Assembly (NCBI GenBank): GCA_021324155.1
Contig: JAJPJQ010000038.1
Span: 1 to 64,000, forward strand
DNA: 64,000 nucleotides
Direction: 5' to 3'
Origin: Pseudomonadota bacterium
GTDB lineage: Bacteria > Desulfobacterota > Binatia > UBA9968
In this document: positions 63,872 to 64,000 of the stretch, piece after piece
Layout: every line of letters begins with the position of its first letter
Numbering within the stretch: position 1 is the first letter of the stretch
Position numbers and translations under genes: made by a program
The notes under the pieces: generated by a model
Database searches by the model: none
What the model was told of the DNA's origin: nothing
Seen by the model: the letters and a program-made list of their open reading frames with translations, nothing else

Positions 63872-64000
63872 CTATTCTTTTACGGCTTCCGCCGATACTC
63901 CCTCGAAAAGCACCTTATCGCCGACCTGGATGCCGCGCTTTTGTGCGCCGCCGCCGACAATCTCCAGCACGTAACGGCTCGGCAACCCGACCGTGCGCGG
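63872..64000 (-). CDS. DUF192-family protein, C-terminal fragment (runs off the window)
   Basis: Only the last 42 codons are inside the window. They read VGLPSRYVLEIVGGGAQKRG, then IQVGDKVLFEGVSAEAVKE and a TAG. The SRYVLE..G..QKRGI.VGD pattern is the C-terminal half of the DUF192 family, whose members are often exported small beta-barrel proteins of unknown function. The start and any signal peptide lie beyond base 64000. Confidence 0.7.
   Translation of the reverse strand, partial: PRTVGLPSRYVLEIVGGGAQKRGIQVGDKVLFEGVSAEAVKE

Overview
The window is a GC-rich (roughly 60-65% GC by eye), gene-dense bacterial chromosome segment with about 60 protein genes and no tRNA, rRNA, CRISPR array or insertion sequence that I could find. 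No gene-free stretch exceeds 300 bases. The gene set points to a free-living, probably uncultured soil or subsurface Gram-negative (double-membrane) heterotroph: Tat export, lipoprotein signal, periplasmic solute-binding proteins, FabF/FabH, EtfAB, acyl-CoA carboxylase, pyruvoyl-dependent arginine decarboxylase, and an archaeal-type (type II) glyceraldehyde-3-phosphate dehydrogenase. The mix (many NMT1-like binding proteins, a PaaA-like diiron protein, pyruvoyl arginine decarboxylase) resembles deltaproteobacterial/Binatota/Methylomirabilota-like metagenomic lineages, but that placement is a guess.

Layout. 1-3.6 kb: peptide/nickel-type ABC binding protein and two permeases (no ATPases in view). 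3.6-12.2 kb: pyruvate kinase, three orphan solute-binding proteins (one with a frameshifted signal peptide), EtfAB, a PaaA-like diiron protein, and pncB behind a palindromic NrtR-like operator. 12.2-24.3 kb: DEAD-box helicase, KefB-like antiporter, copper-type P-ATPase with two YHS modules, LLM flavin oxidoreductase, FabF-FabH, HDAC-like amidohydrolase, TatA-TatC, arginine decarboxylase. 24.3-32.2 kb: three-subunit acyl-CoA carboxylase, M24 peptidase, glycerophosphodiesterase, histidine kinase plus HEAT-repeat protein. 32.2-37.7 kb: a clearly lower-GC insert with two large secreted beta-rich proteins, the second carrying a perfect 38-bp palindrome inside its coding sequence. 37.7-42.4 kb: GT39-type glycosyltransferase, a self-contained ~170-nt minus-strand transcription unit, YfiH, and a sigma-54 enhancer-binding activator.

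43.6-57.6 kb is the most interesting region: fifteen same-direction genes, mostly overlapping by ATGA/GTGA or spaced by a few bases, in two blocks each preceded by a GG-N10-GC sigma-54 promoter. Block 1 encodes a PAP2 phosphatase, a membrane protein, a B12/radical-SAM enzyme and an amidohydrolase. Block 2 encodes a membrane protein, an Aas-like transporter/acyltransferase/acyl-ACP synthetase fusion, an ICMT-like methyltransferase, a KASIII-like enzyme lacking the usual His, an AurF-like diiron N-oxygenase, a carrier protein, a class II aaRS-like amino acid:[carrier protein] ligase, a thioester-reductase-like SDR, a phosphopantetheinyl transferase, a second ferritin-like diiron protein and a second carrier protein. 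Read together, this looks like an NRPS-free pathway that loads an amino acid on a carrier protein, oxidises it with non-haem diiron chemistry, joins it to an acyl group and releases it reductively, possibly making an unusual N-oxidised amino lipid.

57.6-64 kb: biotin synthase, an EamA transporter, a small HMA-like protein, the TldD/PmbA protease pair, type II GAPDH, and the 3' end of a DUF192 gene.
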